DNA of 46,736 nucleotides from GAS188 sp035949255 (lineage in GTDB: Bacteria; Pseudomonadota; Alphaproteobacteria; Rhizobiales; Beijerinckiaceae). Below the pieces are notes generated by a model. That model saw nothing but the letters and a program-made list of their open reading frames with translations, was not told the DNA's origin and made no database searches. Below are positions 7,332 through 18,017 of the stretch, piece by piece (the first letter of the stretch is position 1; every line of letters starts with the position of its first letter). The translations under genes were made by a program, and so were the position numbers. The stretch lies in the NCBI GenBank assembly GCA_035949255.1, contig DASZIL010000188.1, positions 1 through 46,736 of the forward strand, read 5' to 3'.

Positions 7332-7368
7332 TACCACGGGAACAGGTGTCACCAATTTCATCGTGGTA
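7332..7368 (-). repeat. Palindromic element, copy B
   Basis: The outer arms TACCACG (7332-7338) and CGTGGTA (7362-7368) are perfectly complementary. Inside them GGTG (7345-7348), a single T, and CACC (7350-7353) form a second perfect inverted repeat. The copy is inverted relative to copy A at 6931. Confidence 0.6.
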
Positions 7369-7532
7369 TCCCAGACGCAATGTCGCCGCGGTCAAAGGGC
7401 CTCGACAAGTGAGGTCGGCAAGTCGGTTTTGCGGAGCCGTCAGCGAGTGTCGATGCGCGGCTCGAAGACAGGCTTCCATCGCGTCGTTGCTGGTTGGGTT
7501 TCAAGCGCCACAGACTAAAAAGGAGCATATCC

Positions 7533-7742
7533 ATGCACGGGACATTTCCCGAAAGGCTCCCAAAGCGAACGATGCTGCCGGACGCCATCGATTCGTGGAC
7601 GGGTTTTGGGACCTCATTCGCTTTCGCCTTGATCCCCCTCGTCCTGGCAACGCTCGTCGCAATCTTCCGTTTCGGAAGCAAAGTTACGCTCGCCAATATT
7701 GTGGACGTTTTAGTGGCTGCTACGAGCGCAACTCCTATGTGA
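7533..7742 (+). CDS. Small membrane protein, 69 aa
   Basis: ATG 7533 is preceded by a near-ideal ribosome site (aaaAGGAG, 8 bases away), which decides this start over an upstream in-frame one. Residues 27 to 46 (FAFALIPLVLATLVAIFRFG) form one probable membrane helix, followed by a short polar-to-hydrophobic tail. I recognise no family. The gene is isolated, convergent with uppP and about 110 bases from its end. Confidence 0.5.
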   Translation: MHGTFPERLPKRTMLPDAIDSWTGFGTSFAFALIPLVLATLVAIFRFGSKVTLANIVDVLVAATSATPM

Positions 7743-7851
7743 TCGGCGAGCACAAAGCGGGTGAGCGCAGGCCCAATTGAGCTACATCATTTTCACACCG
7801 GAGTGCGGCGAACGGCGAGGCCAAAGATTTACGCAATGGTGACAGGAGCGT

Positions 7852-8676
7852 CTATATGGCCAGAAGGACAAGGCTCAAGGCCCCGAATCCCACGCAATAA
7901 TAAGCGAAGGGATCGAGCGCCTTGAACTCATGCGACTTCATCCAACGCATCAGCATGGCGGTGGCGATGAAGGCCGTCACGCCCGCGACCACGCCGCCGA
8001 TCAAGGCGATGCTCGTGACATGACCGCCCGATTTCACGAGCTTCGGCACTTCGAGAACGCCCGCCCCGAAGATGACGGGCGTCGCGAGCAGCAACGAAAA
8101 ACGCGCGGCCGCTTCGTGCTTGAGCCCGAGCAGCAACCCGCCCGCGATGGTCGCGCCTGAGCGTGAAATGCCGGGAATCAAGGCGAGGCACTGCCAGATC
8201 CCGATGATCGCCGCATCCTTCAGCGTGAGCGCGGACATGGGGTTTCGGCCATCCTGCTTGAGGCGCTCGACCGCGAAGAGCAGGACACCGTTCACGATCA
8301 AGAAGAAAGCCGCGAGGTAGGCCGAGCCGAACATGTCGCGCACATGACGCTCGAGGAAGAAGCCCGCAATGACGGCGGGGATCGTGCCGACGATCACGAG
8401 CCACAGCAGGCCGAATTGCTCGCGGCGTGTTTTCGGGTCACGATCGAAAAAGGCGGCAGCGATGGAGAGCCAATCGCGCCAGAAATAGAGCATGAGCGCG
8501 ATCGCCGTGCCGAGGTGAAGCACCACGAGCAAGGGGAGGAACGCTTCCGACCTGATGTCCATATCGGAAAGCCGCATGAGCGGGGGGAGCACCACCGCAT
8601 GGCCGAGCGAGGAAATCGGAAAAAGCTCGGTGAGCCCTTGGATGATGGCGACAATGATGGTCGAGATGAGTCCCAT
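7852..8676 (-). CDS. uppP: Undecaprenyl-diphosphatase (bacitracin resistance)
   Basis: This integral membrane phosphatase recycles undecaprenyl diphosphate to the monophosphate carrier used for peptidoglycan and surface glycans. The family's two signature regions are present. The first is QGLTELFPISSLGH near the N-terminus (usual form EGxTExLPxSSxGH). The second is PGISRSGATI in the middle. The rest is a series of hydrophobic helices, in 274 residues of normal length. I start at ATG 8676, where the first helix begins, and not at the TTG at 8706, which adds ten polar residues. It is the last gene of the conserved minus-strand block. Confidence 0.9.
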   Translation of the reverse strand: MGLISTIIVAIIQGLTELFPISSLGHAVVLPPLMRLSDMDIRSEAFLPLLVVLHLGTAIALMLYFWRDWLSIAAAFFDRDPKTRREQFGLLWLVIVGTIPAVIAGFFLERHVRDMFGSAYLAAFFLIVNGVLLFAVERLKQDGRNPMSALTLKDAAIIGIWQCLALIPGISRSGATIAGGLLLGLKHEAAARFSLLLATPVIFGAGVLEVPKLVKSGGHVTSIALIGGVVAGVTAFIATAMLMRWMKSHEFKALDPFAYYCVGFGALSLVLLAI

Positions 8677-8842
8677 GAAGCCCCGCTGAGGCCGCGCCCG
8701 AATCAAAGAGAAGCGAGACGCAATCTGCTCGATTTGCGCTCAACGCGCCAACGAAATCACCTCGCCGGACGCAGCGCCTTTTCGCCTGAGATCGCCGGGG
8801 CGGGAACGAGGCGCGGCGTCGCTCGCGCTCGAGGATATTGTC

Positions 8843-9493
8843 TCAAGCCTTGTCGGTCGTTGCCCGCTGCAGGTCTTTTTCTTCGTTGAAGGAATCGAGA
8901 AGGCGGGTGCACTCGCCAAGGTCATCGAGAGCGGCTTGGAGCAAGCGTCGATGCTCTGAGGACAAGGCCGGGCGTGGACGCCGCGGCGCCGAGGGAACAA
9001 GCGCGTCGTGATCGGAAAAGAGATCGGGGGTGAACGCGGCCTTTTCCCTCGGGCGAGGTTCGGGCGCCGCCGCGGCTTCAGGTGCGGGTATGGGCTCGAG
9101 CTCAGCTTCGGGACGCGTCTCGGTGTCTTCCTCGAGAGGCGCGGGGGCGAGCACGCTCTCGGCGACGTCGGCAAGACCGCTGGCAGGTTCAGCCTCGGCC
9201 ATGCCGGCGAGCTCCTCTCTCGAGGCGCCACCCGCGCGCTGCACGACGCCCGCCCCCTGCGTCGCAAGAATGCGCTGCACGCCCTTGATGGTGTAGCCTT
9301 CCCCATAAAGGAGGCGGCGAATTCCCTTCAGCAGGAGCACATCCGCCGGGCGATAATACCGCCGCCCTCCAGAGCGCTTCATCGGCTTGATTTGCGGAAA
9401 GCGCGTTTCCCAGAAGCGCAGGACGTGCTGAGGAATGTCGAGCTCGTCGCCCACCTCGCTGATGGTGCGATAGGCGCCGACCGCCTTGTCCAT
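8843..9493 (-). CDS. MerR family transcriptional regulator
   Basis: The N-terminal 75 residues are a MerR winged-helix domain. It has the recognisable YRTISEVGDELDIPQHVLRF, a RFPQIKP turn, GGRRYYRP wing and a GYTIKGVQRIL helix. The middle (about residues 85-160) is low-complexity Pro/Glu/Ala-rich. A short conserved-looking C-terminal helix has RRLLQAALDDLGECTRLLD. It lacks metal-binding cysteines, and orthologs of unknown signal sit beside ihfA in Hyphomicrobiales. I choose ATG 9493, which has a GGAGG site five bases upstream. An upstream start at 9598 would add 35 basic residues not seen in the family. Confidence 0.85.
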   Translation of the reverse strand: MDKAVGAYRTISEVGDELDIPQHVLRFWETRFPQIKPMKRSGGRRYYRPADVLLLKGIRRLLYGEGYTIKGVQRILATQGAGVVQRAGGASREELAGMAEAEPASGLADVAESVLAPAPLEEDTETRPEAELEPIPAPEAAAAPEPRPREKAAFTPDLFSDHDALVPSAPRRPRPALSSEHRRLLQAALDDLGECTRLLDSFNEEKDLQRATTDKA

Positions 9494-9594
9494 GCCGACC
9501 TCCAACCGCCCTTCCCGCCCCAAGGGTTCAAGGGTCCCGCTCGCGCCCTTCGCCGATCGTGACACCCCGGCGCGCGCTGGCCGCGCGCGGGATG

Positions 9595-9903
9595 TCACCC
9601 ACCCTTGCCGTCGCTCTTGTGGTTGATACGCGCCCTCAAGATGTTCGACGGCTTGAAGACGAGCACGCGGCGCGGCTCGATCGGCACCTCGACACCGGTC
9701 TTCGGGTTGCGTCCGATTCGCCGCCCTTTCGAGCGCACCAGGAAAGAGCCGAAGGAGGAAAGCTTCACCTTCTCACCTTTGGTGATGCGGGCAGACATCT
9801 CTTGCAAGACGAACTCGACGATTGAAGCGCACTCGGTCCGCGACAGGCCGAGTTTCCGGTAGACGGCCTCTGTAAGGTCCGCCCTCGTGCAGGTCTCGCC
9901 CAT
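9595..9903 (-). CDS. ihfA: Integration host factor subunit alpha
   Basis: This is one subunit of the sequence-specific DNA-bending heterodimer of the HU/IHF family, about 100 residues. Features seen are an N-terminal helical half (TRADLTEAVYRKLGLSR), the SSFGSFLVR turn, and the beta-arm segment GRNPKTGVEVPI with the family's intercalating proline region. The C-terminal helix has FKPSNILRARI. ATG 9903 is chosen because GAGGAG lies five bases before it, while the GTG at 9909 would overlap that site. Placement after fabH and before the MerR gene is typical of alphaproteobacteria. No ihfB is in the window. Confidence 0.92.
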   Translation of the reverse strand: MGETCTRADLTEAVYRKLGLSRTECASIVEFVLQEMSARITKGEKVKLSSFGSFLVRSKGRRIGRNPKTGVEVPIEPRRVLVFKPSNILRARINHKSDGKGG

Positions 9904-10094
9904 AGCCACTCCTCATTCGTCACGCCAAGCCGCGAAGCTGTGATGGCCTGCCCCTCGCCCCGAATTGCCTGCGCGTCGGCCGTGTTGCCGGCCGTCTCAT
10001 GAACACCGATATTAGATATTAAGTCCGCGTTCGCGCAACCCAATTCGATTTCGCGAGGAAAACTTGCGTCGTTTGTCCGGGCGCGAGACAGGCG

Positions 10095-11072
10095 TCACCA
10101 CCGGATCAACGCCGACCCCCAGGTGAATCCGCCCCCCATCGCCTCGAGGAGCACGAGCTGTCCTTGCTTGATCCTGCCGTCGCGAACCGCCGTATCGAGC
10201 GCGAGCGGAATGGAGGCCGCCGAGGTGTTGCCATGCTTTTCCACCGTCACCACCACCTTGTCGCGAGAGATGCCGAGCTTGTCGGCGCTCGCGTCGATGA
10301 TGCGGCGATTGGCCTGATGGGGCACGAACCAGTCGATGTCGGAAGCGCTGATCGCGGCCGCCGCGAACGCGTCCTTGATCACATCCGTGATCATCCCGAC
10401 CGCATGCCGGAACACCTCCTTGCCCTCCATGCGAAGATGGCCGACCGTCTTCGTCGAGGAAGGGCCGCCGTCGACATAGAGCTTGTCTTTGTGACGTCCG
10501 TCGGATCGCAGATGCGTGGTGATCACGCCCCGCTCCGCCATGACGCCCAGATTCTCGCGCGCCTCGAGCACCACGGCGCCGGCTCCATCCCCAAAGAGGA
10601 CGCAGGTGCCTCGATCCGTCCAATCGAGAATGCGCGAGAAGGTCTCCGATCCGATGACGAGGGCGCGCTTGTGAGGGCCGGATGTGAGAAATTTATCGGC
10701 CGTCGCGAGCGCAAAGACGAAGCCGGAGCACACTGCCTGAAGATCGAAAGCGACTCCATGGGTGATGCCGAGTGCCGCCTGGATCTCCGTCGCCGTCGCC
10801 GGAAAAGTGTGGTCGGGCGTCGAGGTCGCGAGGATGATGAGGTCGATCTCTTGTGCGTCGATCTTGGCATCCGCGAGCGCGGCCTTGGCCGCCGCAAGGC
10901 CTAGCGTCGCCGTCGTCTCGCCATCGCCCGCGACATGGCGTTCCCTGATGCCCGTGCGCTGCACGATCCACTCATCGGAGGTGTCGACCATCTTCGACAA
11001 CTCGTCATTGGTCACGACGCGGCGCGGTAGCGACGCGCCGGTGCCCAGGATCACCGATCTCGTTGTCTTCAC
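10095..11072 (-). CDS. fabH: 3-oxoacyl-[acyl-carrier-protein] synthase III (KAS III)
   Basis: This is the condensing enzyme that joins acetyl-CoA (or another primer) to malonyl-ACP to begin fatty acid synthesis in the cytoplasm. The 325 residues are usual. The catalytic triad is visible: Cys115 in AVCSGF, His252 in PHQANRRI and Asn282 in HGNTSAAS. The glycine-rich GGGFTWG motif closes the C-terminus. The GTG start overlaps the stop of plsX by four bases (GTGA), so the two are translationally coupled, as expected for two early phospholipid/fatty-acid genes. Confidence 0.96.
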   Translation of the reverse strand: MKTTRSVILGTGASLPRRVVTNDELSKMVDTSDEWIVQRTGIRERHVAGDGETTATLGLAAAKAALADAKIDAQEIDLIILATSTPDHTFPATATEIQAALGITHGVAFDLQAVCSGFVFALATADKFLTSGPHKRALVIGSETFSRILDWTDRGTCVLFGDGAGAVVLEARENLGVMAERGVITTHLRSDGRHKDKLYVDGGPSSTKTVGHLRMEGKEVFRHAVGMITDVIKDAFAAAAISASDIDWFVPHQANRRIIDASADKLGISRDKVVVTVEKHGNTSAASIPLALDTAVRDGRIKQGQLVLLEAMGGGFTWGSALIRW

Positions 11073-12163
11073 GCGGTCCTGTCCTCGGCGTGTGTTTTCG
11101 CGACGCGCGGCGCAGCGGCGTCGGAGGCCGCGCGCGCGGCGGCGAGCTCCGGCGAGCTCAAGCTCGCCTGAATGACATCGACGAGATTGTAGCGGGCAAT
11201 GTCATAGGCGAGCTCGATGGCGCTCGCGAAGCCGAGCTCATTGGTCCGTCCGTGGCTCTTGATCACCACCCCGTTGAGGCCGAGGAAGACGCTGCCGTTG
11301 ACCTTCCTCGGATCCATCTTATCACGCAGCGCGCCGATCGCGTGGCGCGCGAAAATATAGCCGATACGCGCCATCAAGGTGCGGCTCATGGCGGCTCGCA
11401 TATAGGAGGCGACCTGCCTCGCCGTACCCTCGGCCGTCTTCAACGCGACGTTTCCCGTGAAGCCTTCCGTGACCACCACATCAACGGAGCCAAGGCCGAC
11501 ATCGTCTCCCTCGACGAAGCCGACATACTCTAGATCGGCGAGGTTGGCGTCGCGCAACATGCGGCCCGCCTTGCGGATGGGCTCCAATCCCTTGATCTCC
11601 TCGACGCCCACGTTAAGGAGACCGACAAGGGGCTTGTCCACGTCGAAGACGACGCGCGCCATCGCGGCGCCCATCACCGCGAGGTCCGTCAGATGCTTGG
11701 CATCCGCGCCGATGTTCGCGCCGACGTCGAGCACGATGCTCTCGCCGCGCGCATTGGGCCAGATGACCGCAAGCGCCGGCCGATCGACGCCCGCCATCGG
11801 GCGCAGGCAAAAGGTCGCCATGGCCATCAGCGCGCCGGTATTGCCGGCCGACACCGCGACATCGGCCTCCTTCTTCTTCACCGCTTCGATGGCAAGCCAC
11901 ATCGAGGATTTCCAGCGGCCGGCACGCAAGGCCTGGCTCGGCTTGTCGTCCATCTTCACGGCGACATCGGTGTGGTGGAAGGTCGAGAAATCCCTGACGC
12001 TCGGATACCGGTCCAGAAGCGGCATCACTTCGCTTTCGCGCCCATAGAGCATGTAGCGAATATCCGGGCGACGCTCGCGCGCAATCGAGGCGCCGGGCAC
12101 CAACGGTTCGGGACCGTTGTCGCCCCCCATCAGGTCGATCGCGATACGAACGGTCTGCGGCAT
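11069..12163 (-). CDS. plsX: Phosphate acyltransferase PlsX
   Basis: PlsX makes acyl-phosphate from acyl-ACP, the first step of the PlsX/PlsY route to lysophosphatidic acid, at the membrane surface. Diagnostic strings are IAIDLMGGDNGPEP at the N-terminus, SAGNTGALMA, DVGANIGADA and TEGFTGNVALK. I start at ATG 12163, two residues before the conserved core, giving 364 aa. The longer frame to 12253 adds 30 basic residues. The C-terminal 25 residues are Ala-rich and beyond the core. It overlaps fabH by four bases and follows yceD. Confidence 0.95.
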   Translation of the reverse strand: MPQTVRIAIDLMGGDNGPEPLVPGASIARERRPDIRYMLYGRESEVMPLLDRYPSVRDFSTFHHTDVAVKMDDKPSQALRAGRWKSSMWLAIEAVKKKEADVAVSAGNTGALMAMATFCLRPMAGVDRPALAVIWPNARGESIVLDVGANIGADAKHLTDLAVMGAAMARVVFDVDKPLVGLLNVGVEEIKGLEPIRKAGRMLRDANLADLEYVGFVEGDDVGLGSVDVVVTEGFTGNVALKTAEGTARQVASYMRAAMSRTLMARIGYIFARHAIGALRDKMDPRKVNGSVFLGLNGVVIKSHGRTNELGFASAIELAYDIARYNLVDVIQASLSSPELAAARAASDAAAPRVAKTHAEDRTA

Positions 12164-12273
12164 GGTTTTCGCGATTTGGCCCTTGCTTTGGATCGGCGCC
12201 GGCTTCGCGGCGCGGCGCGACAATAGCGCTTTGCGTCCGCCGCGCAATGGCACAAGCGAGAAGGCGCCACGGC

Positions 12274-12813
12274 TTAACTCTTGGACGGAGTCTTTCCGGG
12301 ACGACGGGCAAGCACCGCGAAGGGCGAAGCCGGCCGTTCCGCCTCGCTGTTTTGATGGGCGAAGCTCGCGCCTGGCTTGCGTGGATGAGGATCGAGGCCG
12401 AGCGCGAGAAATTCGACAGTCACGGCGCCAAGATCGATCTTCCCGTTGAGAAGAGGTTCCGGCGGATCTTCGTCATCGGGGGAAATATCGATTCGGTCCG
12501 CGGGCAATTCGCGAGGCCCGCTCTCGGCCGCGAAGACGAGATCGACCGACTCTCGTACTCGGGCTTCGAAAGGATCAAGGCTCACCACGCAAGTTTGGCG
12601 CACGCTCGCCGTTACCTCTCCCCTCACTCGCGCCCCTTGCGAGACGGCGCTCACATGGTAGCTGCCCGAAAGCGCATCGATGCCGAGAAGATTGAAGTTT
12701 CGCGCAATTTCGGTGCGCTCTTTCGCATTCGCCTCGACCTTGATGTCGAGGCCCGCGCGGGGAATATCAGCGACCGCGATTTCGCGCCTGAGCGTGGAAG
12801 CTTCCTGTTTCAT
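12274..12813 (-). CDS. YceD family (DUF177) protein
   Basis: The 179-aa soluble protein belongs to the YceD/DUF177 family, linked in E. coli and plants to 23S rRNA accumulation. The family's key feature is a CxxC-like region followed by an acidic patch. Here there is one conserved cysteine in RQTCVVSLDPFE (about residue 75), then acidic ISPDDEDPPEPL. Its place directly before plsX is the commonest neighbourhood of the family. In many bacteria rpmF sits between them, but not here. The ATG at 12813 follows a GTGAGAAT site. Function is by family only. Confidence 0.85.
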   Translation of the reverse strand: MKQEASTLRREIAVADIPRAGLDIKVEANAKERTEIARNFNLLGIDALSGSYHVSAVSQGARVRGEVTASVRQTCVVSLDPFEARVRESVDLVFAAESGPRELPADRIDISPDDEDPPEPLLNGKIDLGAVTVEFLALGLDPHPRKPGASFAHQNSEAERPASPFAVLARRPGKTPSKS

Positions 12814-12903
12814 TAATTCTCACCCGTCCAAACGGGAACATTCTTTCGCAGATAGCGATGTCGGAGGGTCGCGTAAACTTTCCAGATGACAAGGCCAGGG
12901 GCC

Positions 12904-13455
12904 TCAGCTTGGTCGTTCACCGGGAATGGGTTCCATCGTCTCGGAAATCGCCTTGTCGAGAGCCGGGCCGAGAATGGCGTCGAGATCGAGCGCCTCGAGG
13001 CGCCGCTCGATTTTCGTGACACGAAGCGCAAGACCTTCGGCGTCTCCCGCCCCGCCGGCAAAGACGTTTCGCCGCAAAGCCTCCGCCATGATCTTTGGAT
13101 CCGAGCTGCCCAAAGCCGCATGGTAGGCGCTCGCCCTCCCATAAAAGGCCCTCGCCAACGTTTTCATGCGTCTTGGCACCGCGACATCGCCAATTCCTAT
13201 CTCGCGCAAGCCCTGATCGAGCCGACGAAAGGCGAGGTCCGTGAGGTCTTGCGCCACTTCGGCGGCGGGCGCGGGAAGCATGGCGAGGCGGCGCAGAACG
13301 AGGGCAAGATGCAGCGCGAGGAGCTCGAAGCGCCCCTCGAAGCTGTCGGCGACACCATGGCGCGTGAAGAGAATGGGGTCGCGTGCGAGCGCCGCGATGG
13401 AATCATGGAGGCGTTCGATGGGCGCCAGTCGATTGCGTCTCACAAATGGCCACAT
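12904..13455 (-). CDS. Ubiquinol-cytochrome c chaperone family protein
   Basis: This 183-aa helical protein matches the family of mitochondrial CBP3/UQCC1-like chaperones that help assemble cytochrome bc1. Recognisable parts are an N-terminal ALARDPILFTRHGVADSF segment, a FELLALHLALVLRRL helix, and an acidic-aromatic ALARAFYGRASAYHAAL stretch. I start at ATG 13455 (MWPFVRR), where family proteins begin. The frame is open to 13479. It is the first gene of the leftward block, facing away from the BamE-type lipoprotein gene about 120 bases away. The role in bacteria is inferred from the family. Confidence 0.8.
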   Translation of the reverse strand: MWPFVRRNRLAPIERLHDSIAALARDPILFTRHGVADSFEGRFELLALHLALVLRRLAMLPAPAAEVAQDLTDLAFRRLDQGLREIGIGDVAVPRRMKTLARAFYGRASAYHAALGSSDPKIMAEALRRNVFAGGAGDAEGLALRVTKIERRLEALDLDAILGPALDKAISETMEPIPGERPS

Positions 13456-13574
13456 TCTGGCTACAAGCCTCACAGGCAAGCTCGGCCTTATCCGTCAAGG
13501 CCATTGCGCATGAAGCCTTGCGTTCGCATGAAGGGCGAGCTACCGCAACCCGCGCAAAACGGCCCGAAAGGGAG

Positions 13575-14135
13575 ATGGGAGATGCTGAGGTGAAAGCAAG
13601 CCTTTATCCACTGCAGGTGCCGCCCGCAGGCAAGGCCTCATCGCGCCCCCGCCTGCTTCTCGCCGCCCTTGCGGTGACGCCGCTCGTCGCCTGCGACTCC
13701 CTTCCGGCGCTTCCCACGCTCAATTCCTTCACGCCTGGCCCGATCTTCACGGGGGGCCAGACGCTGACCCATGGCTACATCTTCGACGACAAGGTGGTCG
13801 ACGAGATCCAACCCGGCGTGGATGTCCAAACCGTGCTGCAGAAGCTCGGGCAACCCACGACGGTGTCGACGATCGGCAATCAGACCTTCTATTACGCTTC
13901 GCAGACCACCTATCAGCGCTTCCAATTCCAGAAGCCTACAATCGTCGACCAACGCGTCTTCGCGGTCTATTTCGACAAGAAATTCAAGGTCGAACGCTTG
14001 GCGAACTGGGGCTTACAGGACGGCAAAGTGTTCGACTTCATCAGCCGAACCACGCCGACGAGCGGTCTCGAGCAGAGCCTCTTGCGGCAGATCTTCAACG
14101 GCTCGACACGGTTCAACCCCTTTGGAGGGCAATGA
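13575..14135 (+). CDS. Outer membrane protein assembly factor BamE (SmpA/OmlA) family lipoprotein
   Basis: BamE/OmlA is a small outer-membrane lipoprotein of the BAM complex that inserts beta-barrel proteins. The protein has a basic start, a hydrophobic run (RLLLAALAVTPLVAC) and a lipobox ending in Cys, so it is lipid-anchored. The SmpA/OmlA domain follows: GYIFDDKVVDEIQPGVDVQTVL, then KLGQPTTVSTIGNQTFYY, then VFAVYFDKKFKVERL. ATG 13575 is given. A GTG at 13590 has a better-spaced GGGAG site and could be the true start. It diverges from the cytochrome c chaperone gene, a standard alphaproteobacterial arrangement, and ends at a strong terminator. Confidence 0.88.
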   Translation: MGDAEVKASLYPLQVPPAGKASSRPRLLLAALAVTPLVACDSLPALPTLNSFTPGPIFTGGQTLTHGYIFDDKVVDEIQPGVDVQTVLQKLGQPTTVSTIGNQTFYYASQTTYQRFQFQKPTIVDQRVFAVYFDKKFKVERLANWGLQDGKVFDFISRTTPTSGLEQSLLRQIFNGSTRFNPFGGQ

Positions 14136-14182
14136 GAGCGAGGGCCGATCCCTTCCCTCGCGCGCACCGTTTGCGTGAACAA

Positions 14183-14210
14183 AAAACCCCGCGATTGCTC
14201 GCGGGGTTTT
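14183..14210. terminator. Bidirectional intrinsic terminator
   Basis: Perfect 12-bp arms 14183-14194 (aaaaccccgcga) and 14199-14210 (tcgcggggtttt) enclose a 4-base loop. A-rich and T-rich edges lie on both sides, so it can stop transcription from both the lipoprotein gene (+) and hppA (-), which converge here. Confidence 0.93.
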
Positions 14211-14240
14211 CGTTTTCGCCTTCCTTGAGGAAGGAAGCTC

Positions 14241-16385
<2,145 letters not shown>

Positions 16386-16556
16386 AGGCTCTTCTCCAGA
16401 AGGTGATCGCGAGGCTACTCCCGGCCCGACAAGGGCGCGTGAACAGGTGACGCGGAGGGATTTGCCCCAAAAACTGCCGCCCTTCTGCCAAACTTGGCGC
16501 TGGCACGCAACCAGCGACCGCAGCAGGGGATTCGCAGGGCGTCTTGCCGGGCGCCT

Positions 16557-17756
16557 TCAGGCCGCCGCGAAGCGATGGACGCGCCTCGATGCAAAAATGA
16601 GCATGGTGCCGAGGAAAGCGGCCGGAAAGGCGGCGGCGGCGATGCCGGTCCAGCCGAAAACATCGAGCAAAACACCTGAAAAATAGGCGGCGAATGCGGT
16701 GCCTCCGAAGACGACGAAGTCATTCGTCGCCTGCACTTTGGCGCGCTCCTCCGGACGCGTGACGCTCGTCACGGCGGCCGTCGCCGAAAGGAAGGCGAAG
16801 TTCCAGCCCACGCCGAGTAGGAAGAGAGCGACTTCGAAGTGGAGCACGCTGATCCCCGCTTCGGCCACGGTTCCGCAGATGAGGAAGATCGCGCAGCCGG
16901 TAAGGCCGATTCGCCGAATGCCGAATCGCGAAATGAGGCGACCGGTGACGAAGCTTGGCGCATACATGCCCAAGATATGCCATTGGATCGCATCGGTGGC
17001 GCTCGTGATCGGCAAGCCGCAGCCGACCATGGCGAGCGGCGTCGAGGTCATGATGAGGTTCATCACGCCTTGCGAAACCATGCCGAGCAGCATGGCGCCG
17101 ACGAGCCTGCCATCGGCGAGGATCTCGCCGATCGGCCTGCCCTTCTTTTTCGGCTGTGCCTGTTGCGGCGGCACGCGCAACGCGAGAAGCACAAAGAAGG
17201 CGACAGCGGCGAAAGCCGCTTGCGCGATGTAAGTCGCGGCAAAAAGATAAGGCACCCACATGTCTTGCGTGAAGTTCACGAGCCGCGTGCCGACGAAGGC
17301 CGAGGCGACCCCGCCTCCGAGCGCAAGCGCGATGGCGCGCGGACGATAAGCGGGCGTTGCCGTATCGGCCGCGGCGAAGCGATATTGCACGACGAAGGCC
17401 TGGTAGGCGCCGGCCGAGCAGGTCGCGAGGCAGAAAAGCGCGAAACTCCCATGAACGATGGCCACCGCGCCGACAAGTCCCGCGACCACGCCGAAGAGCG
17501 CGCCGCCGGCAAAGCCATTGCGACGACCGAAGCGCCGCATGGAAAAGGCGGCCGGGAAGGCCGAAGCGGCCGTGCCGAGCACGAAGGTGAGCACCGGGAT
17601 CGTCGCGAGCTTCATCTCGCCGGTCAGCGCGCGCCCGACGAGCCCGCTGGTCGCGATCACGACACTGGCATTCGCGCCGGCGAGCGCCGCGGCCGCCGCC
17701 AGAATCCAGGCATTGAATCTTGCGAGGCGGTCACCCGCGTTCTTCATCACGGCCAT
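16557..17756 (-). CDS. MFS transporter
   Basis: This is a 399-aa inner-membrane carrier with about 12 hydrophobic segments in two halves. A cytoplasmic loop at about residues 195-215 is rich in Lys/Pro/Gln (PPQQAQPKKKGRP). The loop between helices 2 and 3 carries the short basic MRRFGRRNG typical of the superfamily. A similar basic loop (RLISRFGIRR) sits in the second half. The substrate cannot be told from the sequence. ATG 17756 follows GAGGATC. It diverges from sseA, with a small perfect inverted repeat in the shared upstream DNA. Confidence 0.85.
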   Translation of the reverse strand: MAVMKNAGDRLARFNAWILAAAAALAGANASVVIATSGLVGRALTGEMKLATIPVLTFVLGTAASAFPAAFSMRRFGRRNGFAGGALFGVVAGLVGAVAIVHGSFALFCLATCSAGAYQAFVVQYRFAAADTATPAYRPRAIALALGGGVASAFVGTRLVNFTQDMWVPYLFAATYIAQAAFAAVAFFVLLALRVPPQQAQPKKKGRPIGEILADGRLVGAMLLGMVSQGVMNLIMTSTPLAMVGCGLPITSATDAIQWHILGMYAPSFVTGRLISRFGIRRIGLTGCAIFLICGTVAEAGISVLHFEVALFLLGVGWNFAFLSATAAVTSVTRPEERAKVQATNDFVVFGGTAFAAYFSGVLLDVFGWTGIAAAAFPAAFLGTMLIFASRRVHRFAAA

Positions 17757-17814
17757 GTCGTTTTGATCCTCGACCTGCTTCTCGGAAACGGCATGGACGC
17801 TTGCGGCGGGCCCA

Positions 17815-17833
17815 AATCGCTCAAAGAGCGATT
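17815..17833. promoter_or_regulatory. 8-bp perfect inverted repeat in the MFS/sseA divergent region
   Basis: Arms aatcgctc (17815-17822) and gagcgatt (17826-17833) flank an AAA spacer, centred about 65 bases before the MFS start and 195 before sseA. The size and position suit a dimeric repressor's operator, but it could equally form a short hairpin. No regulator gene is adjacent. Confidence 0.35.
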
Positions 17834-18017
17834 GCCGTCTTTGGTTCTATCGCCCGGGCGGCATCCGATGACCAAATCACGAGACCGTCAACGGCGAGGC
17901 TTCATGGCTGCCATCCGCGGGGATGAGACGCGCCTTGGTTCGGCCGTGAGCTTGGACAGGCAACGGGCAGTTTGGCTATCTTACCCCGGTCTATGTCGCC
18001 GCGATCTGGAGAACCCG

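Larger units (their letters stand above)
6852..7532. other. Gene-poor stretch carrying an inverted pair of palindromic elements
   Basis: No intact gene is apparent in these 680 bases. Two short, diverged copies of the same element lie here in opposite orientation (6931-6973 and 7332-7368). Each also sits in a local frame encoding GYxxEIGDxCSRG, so they could be remnants of two small paralogous genes. Beyond that core the copies do not resemble each other. Confidence 0.5.

Noticed and set aside
16386..16556. Possible sigma-54 promoter (tggcacg) upstream of hppA
   Set aside because: The second element (TTGCA/T) is absent at the required spacing.
16839..18017. Long upstream extension of the sseA reading frame
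   Set aside because: The extension is the antisense of the MFS gene. The true sseA start at 18018 has a ribosome site and begins the rhodanese domain.
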